From Cylindrotheca closterium (lineage: Eukaryota; Bacillariophyta; Bacillariophyceae; Bacillariales; Bacillariaceae): 64,000 nt of DNA. The stretch is from assembly GCA_933822405.4 (NCBI GenBank), contig CAKOGP040002325.1, positions 90,451 to 154,450 of the forward strand, read 5' to 3'. Both the position numbers and the translations under genes were made by a program. Positions 48,034 to 58,739 of this stretch are shown piece by piece (the first letter of the stretch is position 1; the number at the start of each line of letters is the position of its first letter). The notes beneath the pieces were generated by a model. It searched no databases. It was not told the DNA's origin and worked only from the letters and a program-made list of their open reading frames with translations.

Positions 48034-50061
48034 TCAAAGGAAGAACCTTTCCATTGTCTCTTTGCTCACTTGGTCCTTGTTTCGCACACGCTTATCCTTC
48101 GTGAGTATTTGGAGCAACGTCCGTTGTGTTACCCTGTCGGGTTTTATCTTTCTCTCCATCATTTCTTCTACCAATGCCACGCCCTTTTCAAAATTGTGGT
48201 AATAGGCATTGAGCAACGAATTGTACGAGATGACATCCGGCTTGACTTCTTGCTCCATTTTTCGAAAGAAAGACTCGGCCCGGGTTCCATCTCTCAGCGT
48301 GCACCAGCATCTCAATACGGTATTGTAGGTGTAGATATCTGGCGACGTATTCCACTGTTCTTCTTTGTGCTTTTGGATCATTACGGCAAGTAATTCCTCC
48401 GCCTTCTCGGCACTTGGGACAGACTTTTGGGTGGACAGTGCCATCATTATTGCTGTGAAAGTTCTCGAATTCGGAATCACTTCGGATGTCGCGGATGACG
48501 CCGAGGAGAGCAATTCGTTGAAGAGACCTTCGGCTTCTACTGCCATTCCCATCCTGGCATAAGATTGGATTATGGTGTTATAAGACACGATATCAGGAGA
48601 CACTCGCCAATCCACCATGCGATCCAAAACTTTTTCCTTAGCGGCATCTGGATTCTTGGCCCTGGTCCAACATTTGATGACCGTATTGCAAGTCACTGGA
48701 TTCAGTCGGAACCGCAACGCCATGGATTCGAGGAGTTCTTGCGCCTTTTCAGCGTTTTGCCGGGTCTGTTTGTCACTCCCCTTGGATAAACTTCCAATGA
48801 CCGCTTGGTAAGTAATTTGATCCGCCCTGTAACGCCGACCATCAGGTTGTTCCGCCTTGTCCTCGAGTTTTTGCAACAAATCCCACGCTCGTTTTGGTTG
48901 ACCAAGTTTTGCCCACATTCCAATCACCGTGGCATAGGTACGAGCATTCGGGACGTTGAATTTTCTTGGCAACTTTAGGCCATGACTGCTATCCTTGCTT
49001 TCTCCAATTCGATCCAAGAAATCCTGGGCTGCGATCACAGCCTCCTTGGTCCCTGCTTTTTCATGTGCCTTGAAGATGGTATAAATTGATACTCGATCTG
49101 CCTTTTTCTCTCGCAAGGCTTCCATTAATACGTCTTCTGCCCTTTCGTAGTCGCCGTCATTTGCGAGTGCATTCATAACCATATTGTAGCACAGAGTGTC
49201 GGGGTTCACTGGACAGGATCTCAATAGTTCCATGGCTCTCTTCCCCGCTCCTTTTTGTCTGGAATTTGACCAACTAGTAAATAGTAATCGATACGTAGAT
49301 AGATTCGGCATGACGTCGAGTCTTTTGCTCTGGGCCAAATGAATCATCTTCATTAGAGTTTCCTCTGCTCTGGCAGGATCATTCGAGCATGCTCCGAGAA
49401 CACGATGAAAGCAATCTCGATCAGGCAAAAGGCGTGGGCTCTGCTTGTATAATTCTTCCAGAACTTCGGATGCTAGCTCACTGTTCCTAGGTTCTTGAGC
49501 AAGTCCTGAGAGGACCAAACGATAGGTTCCCATTTTTGGCATCTGATCAAATCGTTGTGTTTGTCTCTGCCAATCCAGCAGGAGCTTGGCTCCCCGTCTT
49601 GGCTCCCTCAATATTTTGGTCCATGAAACAATCAATAATCGAATGGATTCTTGATCCGTCCATTCTAACTGCTCCGTGGCTTTTTGCATCAAGCGCCTGT
49701 TCTTGGAATCGGCAATTTCCAGTATCAATTCATGTTCCAGTTCCTCTGAGATGGATCCATCATTGCTACGCAAGCTATCCAGCCAGGCTGAGAAAGATTC
49801 CGGTGGAGGATCCTTGGATTTTATGATGAATAATTTATCAAAGGCTTCCTGAGGAAACTTTGGCGGTGACGCTTTGGTGCTGGACAATAAGGGAGCCTTT
49901 GGAGTACCGTTGCGTACAATTGTTCTCGAGGCTAGCCGTCGTGATTGTACTCGCAATATTTGGTGCACAGGAGTTGTCGACCTTTCATTTCTTGCAGCAT
50001 TCAATGGATGTGCTATTTGAAAGATTCTTCTCAAGGCATCTGAAGGAATACTTGAGATCAT
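48034..50061 (-). CDS. pentatricopeptide repeat (PPR) protein, probably organellar
   Basis: The 675-aa single-exon protein is made largely of PPR-type helical pairs from about residue 170 to the end. Clear repeat cores include DTLCYNMVMNALANDGDYERAEDVL, read in parts, NARTYATVIGMWAKLGQPKRA, NPVTCNTVIKCWTRAKNPDAA, DIVSYNTIIQSYARMGMAVEA, DIYTYNTVLRCWC and DVISYNSLLNAYY. PPR proteins bind organellar RNA and act in processing, editing or translation. The N-terminus (SSIPSDALRRIFQIAHPLNAARN, Arg-rich to residue 55) looks like a mitochondrial presequence. No DYW or other added catalytic domain is seen. The RNA target cannot be read without a code analysis. Confidence 0.93.
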   Translation of the reverse strand: MISSIPSDALRRIFQIAHPLNAARNERSTTPVHQILRVQSRRLASRTIVRNGTPKAPLLSSTKASPPKFPQEAFDKLFIIKSKDPPPESFSAWLDSLRSNDGSISEELEHELILEIADSKNRRLMQKATEQLEWTDQESIRLLIVSWTKILREPRRGAKLLLDWQRQTQRFDQMPKMGTYRLVLSGLAQEPRNSELASEVLEELYKQSPRLLPDRDCFHRVLGACSNDPARAEETLMKMIHLAQSKRLDVMPNLSTYRLLFTSWSNSRQKGAGKRAMELLRSCPVNPDTLCYNMVMNALANDGDYERAEDVLMEALREKKADRVSIYTIFKAHEKAGTKEAVIAAQDFLDRIGESKDSSHGLKLPRKFNVPNARTYATVIGMWAKLGQPKRAWDLLQKLEDKAEQPDGRRYRADQITYQAVIGSLSKGSDKQTRQNAEKAQELLESMALRFRLNPVTCNTVIKCWTRAKNPDAAKEKVLDRMVDWRVSPDIVSYNTIIQSYARMGMAVEAEGLFNELLSSASSATSEVIPNSRTFTAIMMALSTQKSVPSAEKAEELLAVMIQKHKEEQWNTSPDIYTYNTVLRCWCTLRDGTRAESFFRKMEQEVKPDVISYNSLLNAYYHNFEKGVALVEEMMERKIKPDRVTQRTLLQILTKDKRVRNKDQVSKETMERFFL

Positions 50062-50650
50062 GATACTTGTTCACACATTGAGTTCATGTTCATTTCGGAT
50101 ATTTTTTGAGGTCATCTGGGTGATGGGTCAAATACACGTACGACGTAATGACATATTTCGGGCGTCGTACAGATAGAATGCTCCTGGCCATCGATACCGG
50201 TACCAATGACCAAACCCTACAGAAATCCCAACAATGATCCCAACCCTAACCGGGACCTGTCTGTCACCAACCGGTACCGATATGTTCTACGTTGATCGAG
50301 ATATTTCAGAACAAACATAGTGTGTCCAAAGAACCAAAAACAAGACATTTTTGTGTCGCGGCATGTTCTACTGGAAGGCGTTTGGTTACAAAGGGAACAT
50401 CTCTGAGTCCCTCAAGGTTAGAGAAGAAAGCACGGTTTGTTCCTCTAGCTTCCAGTCTACACAGGATTTAATTAGAAAGGGATACTTTAGCCGTGTCGAT
50501 CGAGATCTATTTCAGAAGATACATCAAGATCCAATTCAGAAGCCTTAAAAAACCGAAAAGGATAAAAATGCGAGAAGTGAGAACTAAGCTTGTCAACGTA
50601 GTAATGCACTTTGATGATCTTAATCATGATGTTATCGTTAGCACTATCTA
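50062..50650. other. intergenic region
   Basis: No gene is supported. Several CCGGTACC-type palindromes occur at about 50195-50280 in the probable upstream region of the PPR gene. Confidence 0.5.
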
Positions 50651-51660
50651 TTATATTGATCGCTTACGTTTTATCCTTTCTTGCAAGGCGCTGCCGTGAC
50701 TAGATACCGACGTCTCTTCTTCAGATGACGATCCTTCTTTGTTTCGTTCTTTGTACTGGTCTGTTGGGTTAAAGACGAAATTCAACTGGTTCAAGAGTTC
50801 TACCCTCTCTTTTGTAATGTTGGAGGATTGACCTCTCTTCCACAATTTGAACTGCCTTCTCTGGACCTTCACCCAAACGGCCTGGAATCAAATGAATAGA
50901 AAATTATGTGAGCACAGTGAATGAATCATCATCCGCATACTGTGTAGAATCAGAAACGACGACTTGCCAGCTTTTGATTCTTTGGATACTTCTTCGGAAC
51001 AAGACAATGTCCATGTTCCTTTTGAAAGTCTCGCAGTTGTCCCCATCGTTCATTCCAACTTGCTGCATGCGAGTCCCAAACAAAGCCAATCTGCTCCAAC
51101 ACCTGTTGGCGTTCGTCCGTCATTGTAGAGTGGCGACCTTCGATCTTCAGGCGGTATTGTCTTCTCTGCCGCTTCGTCCAGTTAGCTAGACTCATGTCCT
51201 TTGCGTAATTGAGAGGGACATTGCAGTGATTGTGCTCTTCCTTAAATCGGATCAATTGCTGGACCTGTTTGCTCCAACAAAGGCTGGTATGATTGGAATA
51301 ATTCTTCGTCTGACTTTTACCGGACTGCCTCGGAAGCTCTTTGACCTGGCGTTGCCGTTCATTAGGGTTTTTCATTTGGATTCGTTCTAACTCTTTTGAG
51401 CACTCTGAGACCGGATGTATTGGTTCTCTTGGACTTGTATTAGCATAGCGATTTGAGTCAATAAGGTTAGCTTTTGGATCATTCAGCAGCAGTGGCTTCA
51501 AAGCTTCCAAAAAAAAATGTGAGTATGGCATTGCAAATATGGACACTTTTTGAACCTGTGTCATTCGCGATGTATCCAAGGGTGTTGGTTCTGGTACGAG
51601 CATCATTTGTTTGTCGGTAGGTATGTCAATGTTGAATTGATGCACGTCCTTGTCGTTCAT
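50651..51660 (-). CDS. helicase-associated (HA) domain protein with a GC-AG intron
   Basis: The protein has two helicase-associated domains (PF03457-type DNA-binding repeats) without a helicase. Exon 1 is 51660-50968 and exon 2 is 50881-50651; the product is 307 aa. The 86-bp intron begins GCAAGT instead of GT and ends TTCCAG; only this choice keeps the second HA domain in frame (QKL/AVWVKVQRRQF). The nearby GT, one to four bases further on, would shift the frame. HA1 runs from WSKQVQQLIRFKEEHNHCNVP to EQIGFVWDSH, and HA2 from WNERWGQLRDFQKEHGHCLVP to LNQLNFVFNP. The first ATG is at 51660; the frame is open further upstream without ATG. The C-terminus is Ser/Glu-rich then basic (ERIKRKR), perhaps a nuclear signal. 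Such HA-only proteins are numerous in diatoms; function unknown. Confidence 0.78.
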
Positions 51661-53468
51661 GTCATCCGACGTACAAAATATGGGAAACACGATCTGTTAC
51701 GATTAGAGTTTGTGAGCTCGAAACGGTTCTCTCGCGTCTCAGCGCTCATATGTAATTTCATTAAACAGCGGTTCTTCAAAGCACCAAACTCCCAAATGGG
51801 TTGGGAATTTGGTTCTTGGGAGTTTCTGCAAAGAAAAAAGTAGTACTGTACCAGGTACCCGATGTGAGATGTGAGCGTATTTCTCGACCGTGTACAAGGA
51901 CACTATTTCTACAGTATGGTTTGACTTTCATCTATAAAACTCCTCAAGTGGAAATTCAAAATGGAGAAAGAATAATAATAAAATTCGACAAAATCAAGAG
52001 TTCATCCTATCACTAAGGAACCTCCCCTTGTGATGTTTCTGCTGTGAGGATATGCTTGGAAAGATCGTGCCGCAGAATGGAAGATGGTGGAAGAACGGGT
52101 AGCTGATTGAAGTGCGAGATAAAAAAGTCAAGATTCGACTCGTCAGACCACAGTGATCTCTGTCGTTGGTGGTGGTACACGTGGACCCAAGATAAGGCCC
52201 CATATACCTTACCGAATACGGTCCCAGACCTTACTTTTTTCACACCCACCACGACACTGAAAACCCATCACCAACCACCTTGGAACAACAATCACAAGAG
52301 GTTAGAAGCAACAACCAACCATCAATATCCCCACTGCGACCCCAATCAACCACCTTTCGTTGGAACAAAGAATTTCGAATCCGTCAGCTGGTAGATCTGA
52401 CTGAAACGATGAATCGGCATTTGTGGACCCCAAAAGAAGAGAATATGGAACCAAATACTACAGCAAGCTTCATTGTTGTATGAATCACGTTCAGAGCTGC
52501 GATTGGGGATTTATTCGATATCCTTATGATCATTCCACAACCAACAAATGTTGATCAAGCTGCTTCTGTTGGTTGGCGCTTTGGAGCCCACGATGGGTCC
52601 CACATGCAACGAATAGCAAGGTCTGGGCGTTGGTAGACTTCATTGGTATCTACACTATGCTGCAATGGAAATGAGATGTTTGGTTCCCCACCTCCTTCGA
52701 ACCACAATTCAATTGACTTGGAATTTCCTTGAATCTGATCGGTTCTACGCTAAACGTTGCAACTCAGAGTATACAGAAATCTAGTAGAAATACAACAGTC
52801 GCAATGAAACGATTTGTAGTCACAACAAGGTCGTATGGTACAAGATACTGTAGGGCTCTTGGGTCCTGGGTTTTTGGTTGTAGTCGAAGAAGTCAAAAAT
52901 AAGGTATGGCCGCGACTAGACTATATAGTCAGTTAAAAATCATCATCTCGACCTGGATGGACTTGTGCCTCGTCAACTTCTCGGCCTTCACAATGACGAA
53001 GTAGAATGCACCCCCTGATGACCTTCGATGGCATGGTCAGCCAGCACCGTTGGCATTATTTATCGAAGAGCAATTCACTTATATCATAAAAGGAGAGTTT
53101 CGAGGATAAAGGTTCAATCACTAATAGAGAAAAGCTCTACAGTAATTTGGATCTAGATAAGAATGTGACAGCGAACACGACCCTACCAATTAATTACGAC
53201 CTGCGAAGCCACATAAATCGGGAGAAAAAAGACGACATATCCTTTCGTGAGTTTCTAACAAGAATCAATTCTGATCGTGCGCAAAGAACAAGTGTAGATG
53301 CTATCGGATTTGATCGTATTTTTCACATATGGAATTCCCCACGAGAAATACCAAAAGCCCTTGTGAGACAAAAACCCCTGTTCTGGTCACAAAAGCCAAC
53401 AACAAACGTGATACCGCTGTTGTCACAACAAGTTCAAAGAAACAAACATCCATTCATCTTTTCTTACC
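51661..53468. other. gene-poor region
   Basis: About 1.8 kb without a supported gene. A frame open at 53147-53476 lacks an ATG at its start and a recognisable product. The string TTCGACTCGTCAGACCA near 52134 recurs near 54977, so parts of the region are duplicated together with the paralogue pair 53469/56003. Confidence 0.5.
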
Positions 53469-54119
53469 ATGCCTGATGAAGAAATCAACATCAACACTTC
53501 TGTCGGACCAGATCGGTCATTTTCCGACACCATCACAACGACCCACAGTCGCGCAAGTTTCCAAGAACAAGATCACAACCATATCAGTTTTGTGTCAGCA
53601 ATAACAATGGATGACGCCTTGACAGCTTCCGATCGACTCTCCTTATCCGACCGACATCAGTATCAGCTGGACCCGAGGCTTCATTCTCTTGAAGAGCTGG
53701 ATCGGGCATCTGATCCCGAAGTCGAACGAATGGAAAAGTGTTTTGATAAACTTGCTTTTTCTGAACATTCGAATGCAAGCCGGTTCGCCGATTCATTGGA
53801 AGGAGCAGATCCAAAACTCTGTGGTGTGCCTCGACGAAGGATTTCCACAAGCTTCCGATCAACATATTCGAGTGATTTGGAATTCATAAAATCATCATCC
53901 ACCAACTTGGACCTCCTCAACGCCATCTTGGACAACAACAACTTGGTGGACGATCAAAAGTCATCCTCGAGTGATTTGGACTATCGAACCTCTGAACGAT
54001 GGGATGAGCGCCGCCCCGTCTTGGATGAAGAGAGTCTAGGCAGTGGAATTATGGATAATGATGAGACTGAATCAAACGAGTATCGCGAGTCGGACTGTTC
54101 GATCAAGAAGATCCCTTGA
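53469..54119 (+). CDS. Ser/Asp-rich protein of an unrecognised family, paralogue 1
   Basis: A 216-aa protein without signal peptide or membrane segment. It shares with 56003-56908 the start MP[DE]EE, SVGP-RS-SDT, the block ITMDDAL-ASDRL-LSDRHQY and LDPRLHSL-EL-RASD, and the RRR[IL]S basic patch. The rest is Ser/Asp/Asn-rich and looks disordered. The shared block (about residues 45-85) is the best conserved and probably the functional part. RRRIS and RRRLS fit basophilic kinase sites, which is inference. This copy is about 85 residues shorter than its paralogue at the end, which may reflect loss of the C-terminal part. Confidence 0.6.
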   Translation: MPDEEININTSVGPDRSFSDTITTTHSRASFQEQDHNHISFVSAITMDDALTASDRLSLSDRHQYQLDPRLHSLEELDRASDPEVERMEKCFDKLAFSEHSNASRFADSLEGADPKLCGVPRRRISTSFRSTYSSDLEFIKSSSTNLDLLNAILDNNNLVDDQKSSSSDLDYRTSERWDERRPVLDEESLGSGIMDNDETESNEYRESDCSIKKIP

Positions 54120-56002
54120 ATCGGAATGACGATGTTGTTGGCCATCAAAGGCAAGAACGAGAAACGGAAAGCTATCACAAACATACCAAACCTTACCAAG
54201 GAAAAATATGCAGCAGAATTTACTAAAACATCCCGTTCCAGCCTCTGACCAGCAGCGAGCATCAGATATAACAGAGTCGCAGTATCTTCTAGTCCTCCTT
54301 GGACCTCCTCGGACCAGATCTCAGACGCTATGCTTGCATTGTAAGTTTGAATCATTATCTGCTTTCTGTGATGACACCTTTGAACAATTGAACAAATACG
54401 AATAAATAACAAGTTATATAGAATGAAATATTACACAAATATAATGTTAGTATCGGTGCATGCAGCATTCGAAACTCACCAGGCATATGAGTCAAAGCAT
54501 GACCATAAGATAGAGGCGGAGTGAGCCACCGTCACCATTCGAAGCACGATCATCATCACCAACATCATCATCACGACCATTGCAGCCACCCACCAGAAGA
54601 CTCTAGGTAGTGGGGTATTTATCTTTGACGAGGCATTTTTGTAGTTGTAGCAGAACATCATCATCACCCTCCTCCTAACAGAAAGGAAAATAGTGCTGCG
54701 GTCTTGTTGTTGCTCGTCATCTGCTCATTGCGTCAACATATCACAAGTCACAACAGTTCTTCGGAACAAGACAACTGTGTGGGCAAATATGGATTCGATA
54801 TGTCTTTTGCAGTATAGTTAGGTTATCTTTGAAACTAGAGCAAAGTGAAACAGAAGATTGCGGAAACAAATGAGTACCGTCGATGGAGTATCCAAGAGCC
54901 TACCGCCGTTACCTGGTACCAGCTACAGTACAGTAGAGCCTAGTCTAGAGGCTCTAGCTAGCAAGAAAAGGTTGCGGTTCGACTCGTCAGACCAATGGGT
55001 CAATCATCATCATCCAATCACATAGCACCAAAACTAGTATGTTGGTTCACTACCGATGCCTCGTTGCCTTTGCGGCCGCAACATGAAACAAAGCAGAGTA
55101 TAGATTGTCCCTCCATTTCCAATCTTAAAAACAAGCCTAATAGTTACAGTGGACTGAGCTACGGTAGCCCATTGCATCCGTCACCTGAAGCGTCGTAGGC
55201 CAAATTGTGAGCTGGAATGATGCGTTCTACCGTCACGTTGTCACGAATAGGAGTGCCGGCACGATGCACAATAGTCCTTCATACGCCCATTGCCGTACGT
55301 ACCAAGTGCAGTACCGGTACTGTATATTCCCCTTCTTTTTTAATCGGCAAAAACTGAACCGAACTGTGATACGCTACGGTAGCACTCATATATGACCTGG
55401 TAGGTGGTACCACCTTGGCTCTATCCCATCGTCAACAAAAAAGTGTGAAGAAGGGGGCGGAATGAACTGCGAGCTGTTTTTTATATAACACAGTAATGCG
55501 TTTAATATACATGTATGTATCATTTGTAAGACGAGAGCCGGTAGGTACACGTGCCATGTGAAAAACTGATAGTAGTAATACTGAAACACAGGACGTTCGG
55601 TTTGAATAGGAAAAAGCGCCCTCAAAACACTTCAATGAACATCATAACGTACACAAGTACACGAATAGGGTTAGATATGTCCAGACATTCTTTTAAATCG
55701 GAAAGAGAGGAACACGCGTACTTTTATCATCACAGGTAATGGACCCTGTTTTTATCCCAAGTAAACACTTACTGCAATGAATGATTGCTATGTTCTAAAT
55801 ATTCTAACTATAAATGAAAATGTCAAAGAAATCGACAAAAAGCTCTTCAACTACGACCCGAGTTCTCTTGGAGGGCTGAAAGGTTTGAGATCACTGCAAA
55901 AACTTTTTTACTACAGCATCACCGTGCGGGCACAATATTTCCAAACAACAGTTTCACAGCAAGCAAGAAACATCCATTCATAATATATTCAAACATATTG
56001 CC
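54120..56002. other. gene-poor region between the Ser/Asp-rich paralogues
   Basis: About 1.9 kb. CATCATC repeats occur near 54548-54575. The string TTCTTCGGAACAAGACAA near 54757 matches the helicase-associated gene near 50990, and may be a tiny remnant of that family. No gene is supported. Confidence 0.5.
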
Positions 56003-56908
56003 ATGCCTGAAGAAGAAGAAGCTAACAGTTCTGTCGGACCAGCTCGGTCCAGTTCCGACACCGTCACGACCATACACAGTTTCTCAAGTATCCCAGTAGA
56101 AGATGATCATTTCAGTTATGTCTCAGGCATTACTATGGATGACGCCTTGGCAGCCTCCGATCGACTAACCTTATCAGACCGACACCAGTATCGGCTGGAC
56201 CCAAGACTCCATTCTCTTCGAGAGCTGGAAAGGGCATCCGATCAAGCCATGGGAAAGTGCTTCGATGAAAGTCTTCGTTTTTCTGATCGCACGAACGAAA
56301 CACTTCGTCTTTCTGATCGTACGAACGAAAGTCGGTTCAGCGGTGCATCAGAAGGAGCATGTACACAGCTCTGTCCTTTGCCTCGACGAAGGCTGTCCAT
56401 GAGCTACCGATCGGCATACTCGAGATCATCTTCCAGCAACTTGGAGCACCTTCATGGCTCTTTGGACAGCACCTACTCGGATCATCAAGAGTCCGCCTAT
56501 TGCAATTTGAGTCGAAGCAGCTCCGTTGACAGTTGCTTATCTCAGCAAACGTCATGCTCGGGGGATGTGGATTATCGCACCTCCGAGACATGGAATCATA
56601 GCAGCTGTTTCCTGAGTGAAGACAAGCTGGATCTTAGCCAACACTTTGATGAAAACGACGAGTCGCATAGTTCTTTTGAAGAGTCGTTGCATGGCGGGGT
56701 TCTTGATGGCCCCGAATACGAGTTACCCCTCGGAGGCGAGGACGAGAGCAGGCTACCTATCTCTCACGAAGACACTGCACCACGGCGCAACTATCACAGG
56801 AAAGGCAAGAGTGCCCCTTCAGCCTATGGCTACAGCCGCACTGGAGTGTCGTCGCAGTCTTTGGACCTGCTCGACGTCTTTGGAGATCGATGTACCAGAT
56901 CTCACTAG
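56003..56908 (+). CDS. Ser/Asp-rich protein of an unrecognised family, paralogue 2
   Basis: A 301-aa paralogue of 53469-54119 with the same conserved block (SGITMDDALAASDRLTLSDR, then HQYRLDPRLHSLRELERASD). After it comes an internal duplication: LRFSDRTNET followed by LRLSDRTNES, encoded by a 30-bp tandem repeat at about 56271-56332. The middle carries the basic patch PRRRLSMSYRS and a Ser-rich region; the C-terminus is acidic then basic (GKSAPSAYGYSRTG). No signal peptide or membrane helix. Function unknown. Confidence 0.62.
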   Translation: MPEEEEANSSVGPARSSSDTVTTIHSFSSIPVEDDHFSYVSGITMDDALAASDRLTLSDRHQYRLDPRLHSLRELERASDQAMGKCFDESLRFSDRTNETLRLSDRTNESRFSGASEGACTQLCPLPRRRLSMSYRSAYSRSSSSNLEHLHGSLDSTYSDHQESAYCNLSRSSSVDSCLSQQTSCSGDVDYRTSETWNHSSCFLSEDKLDLSQHFDENDESHSSFEESLHGGVLDGPEYELPLGGEDESRLPISHEDTAPRRNYHRKGKSAPSAYGYSRTGVSSQSLDLLDVFGDRCTRSH

Positions 56909-58739
56909 ATTGGCTTGTGCAGCCATACAGTACAGTACAACTTTGAACCATTCTCTTTTAAAATATATAACTTGTGGTGACATTTTTGAATAATCACACA
57001 TGGAGCAAGTGGCATGTTAGTAGAAATAGAATCAATCATCTATGAAGGAAAGAAGGAAATGGCACCAAATCATCACTCGAAGCACGATCATAATTGCCAT
57101 CATTACTTAAAGCAAGATTATCATCATCACCAACACCATATCATTACAGACTGAAGAGTAGTGATAGCGCGGCAATGTCTCTAATCTGTGGCAGAGATTC
57201 CACTCGAGCATAGTGAGATCATCGGCTTCACAGAAAGATGATTGCCTGGTAAATTTAGGCGGCATCAAATTCCAACACAACCACATTAGTCATGGCTCGG
57301 AGGGTGATTCATCCAATGATATGCAGAGAAACAATGAGCAAACTCAGTTGTACTAGGTCTTTCGTTGATATCGGTACGCTGAGCGAGCTATAACTTCGGC
57401 CTAAGAAGATTTAATTCCGATTCATCATTCGTCCACTGAAAAGGAGTTTCATTGGTACCATCAACTGTGCGTACCGGTAGAGTATAGCAACCAGTAATAC
57501 GGGTTGCTCTTTCTGACTGACAATTGCCCCAGTCGCGCTGCAGTCGTTCCTGCATATTTGATGATGACCTGCTGGATAAATGATCTGATCAATAGTAGCT
57601 TCTTGGCGGTCGGCGGACATGACACTATGGGGATGCAGATGAAATTATCACCAACACCGCGTAGCACAATAGGTTGACGAGAAAATCTAAACTTCTCTTG
57701 AGTACCACCGAAACCAATAATATTTTGCTTTTGGTGCCGTTTCATTCATTCGGTTAGATGCTTACTGCTTTGATGCATGCATGAACCGCATATAGTCCGA
57801 TCATCTCTGCTCGCATGCATGGGGTACAAATAACATATAATCTCAGCTCTTTCGACATCAATAAGTTCTGGTACAATACCCATGCTCCGACTCCAGCTTC
57901 AAGGGCGCATCTCCAGTGTGTTTTTAGGTCTGGTGTTACGGGGATGTGTGTACTTGAGATTTTGACATCCTGTGTATAGCTTCTCGCTCATACATGTCGG
58001 TTCTTGCCGCTCGTATATATATACCGGTACACGTGTACAGTATATTATACTCGCCCGCACAGAAACAGCTTATTTCTTTCTATTGCTGAAATGTATTGCA
58101 CGACGTATGCATACTGCCTGCATTTCTGAGCGTCGTCTTAAAAAGGTTGGCTCGGAAAATGCTGGTGCAGCGCAACTCTTTTCTGGGAGCCATAGATATG
58201 GAACGGCTACGAACTGCGTATTATGGTCGAATGATGCGATGCTTTTGCGATATGGTTGGTATACCGTAGATACAAGAGGACCTATCCACTGCATGACTTT
58301 ACTGGCCCATACACAATCAAAATACTCTGTAATGGAATAACATCTGAATACCGCGGTACACTATTCTATAGCGTGGATGGAAACGATCAAGACGATACCG
58401 ATCGATATTATGCGGTGATGACAGCGCGTTTCGCGTTCCCCACTTTCCCTGCCCATCCAGTGGCGCTTGGCAGCGAAATTTCAACGCCACTGGATTTCCA
58501 CCGAAAAACCCTTAAACAGAAACGAACACGAACCTTTGTTTTGGTGGCTCTTACAAAAAGGTCTAATAGGAAAAAGCAAAAAAAGACACTTGCGTGACCC
58601 CTCCATAGCCTCTACCGGTACTGATTTTTTCAGGTATACCGGTATATCATAATCTTTTCTAATCGTCAAAAACAAAACTGATATCAATTTCACAATAATA
58701 AAGGACTACCCTTCACATCCATTCCTAACATTCAAAACG
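56909..58739. other. gene-poor region upstream of the nine-exon gene
   Basis: About 1.8 kb with no supported gene. It has many short palindromes (GTACCGGTA near 57471, CCGGTACACGTGTAC near 58024, TACCGGTA near 58614 and 58638). The last 430 bp recur upstream of the second copy at 63673. Confidence 0.55.

Noticed and set aside
53147..53476. Open frame ahead of the first Ser/Asp-rich paralogue
   Set aside because: It begins at TTG with no ATG near its start and has no counterpart upstream of the second paralogue.
54757..54774. An 18-bp match to the helicase-associated gene as a further pseudogene
   Set aside because: Too short to call; it could be chance, although the encoded CLVPK fits the domain. 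Mentioned only in the intergenic note.
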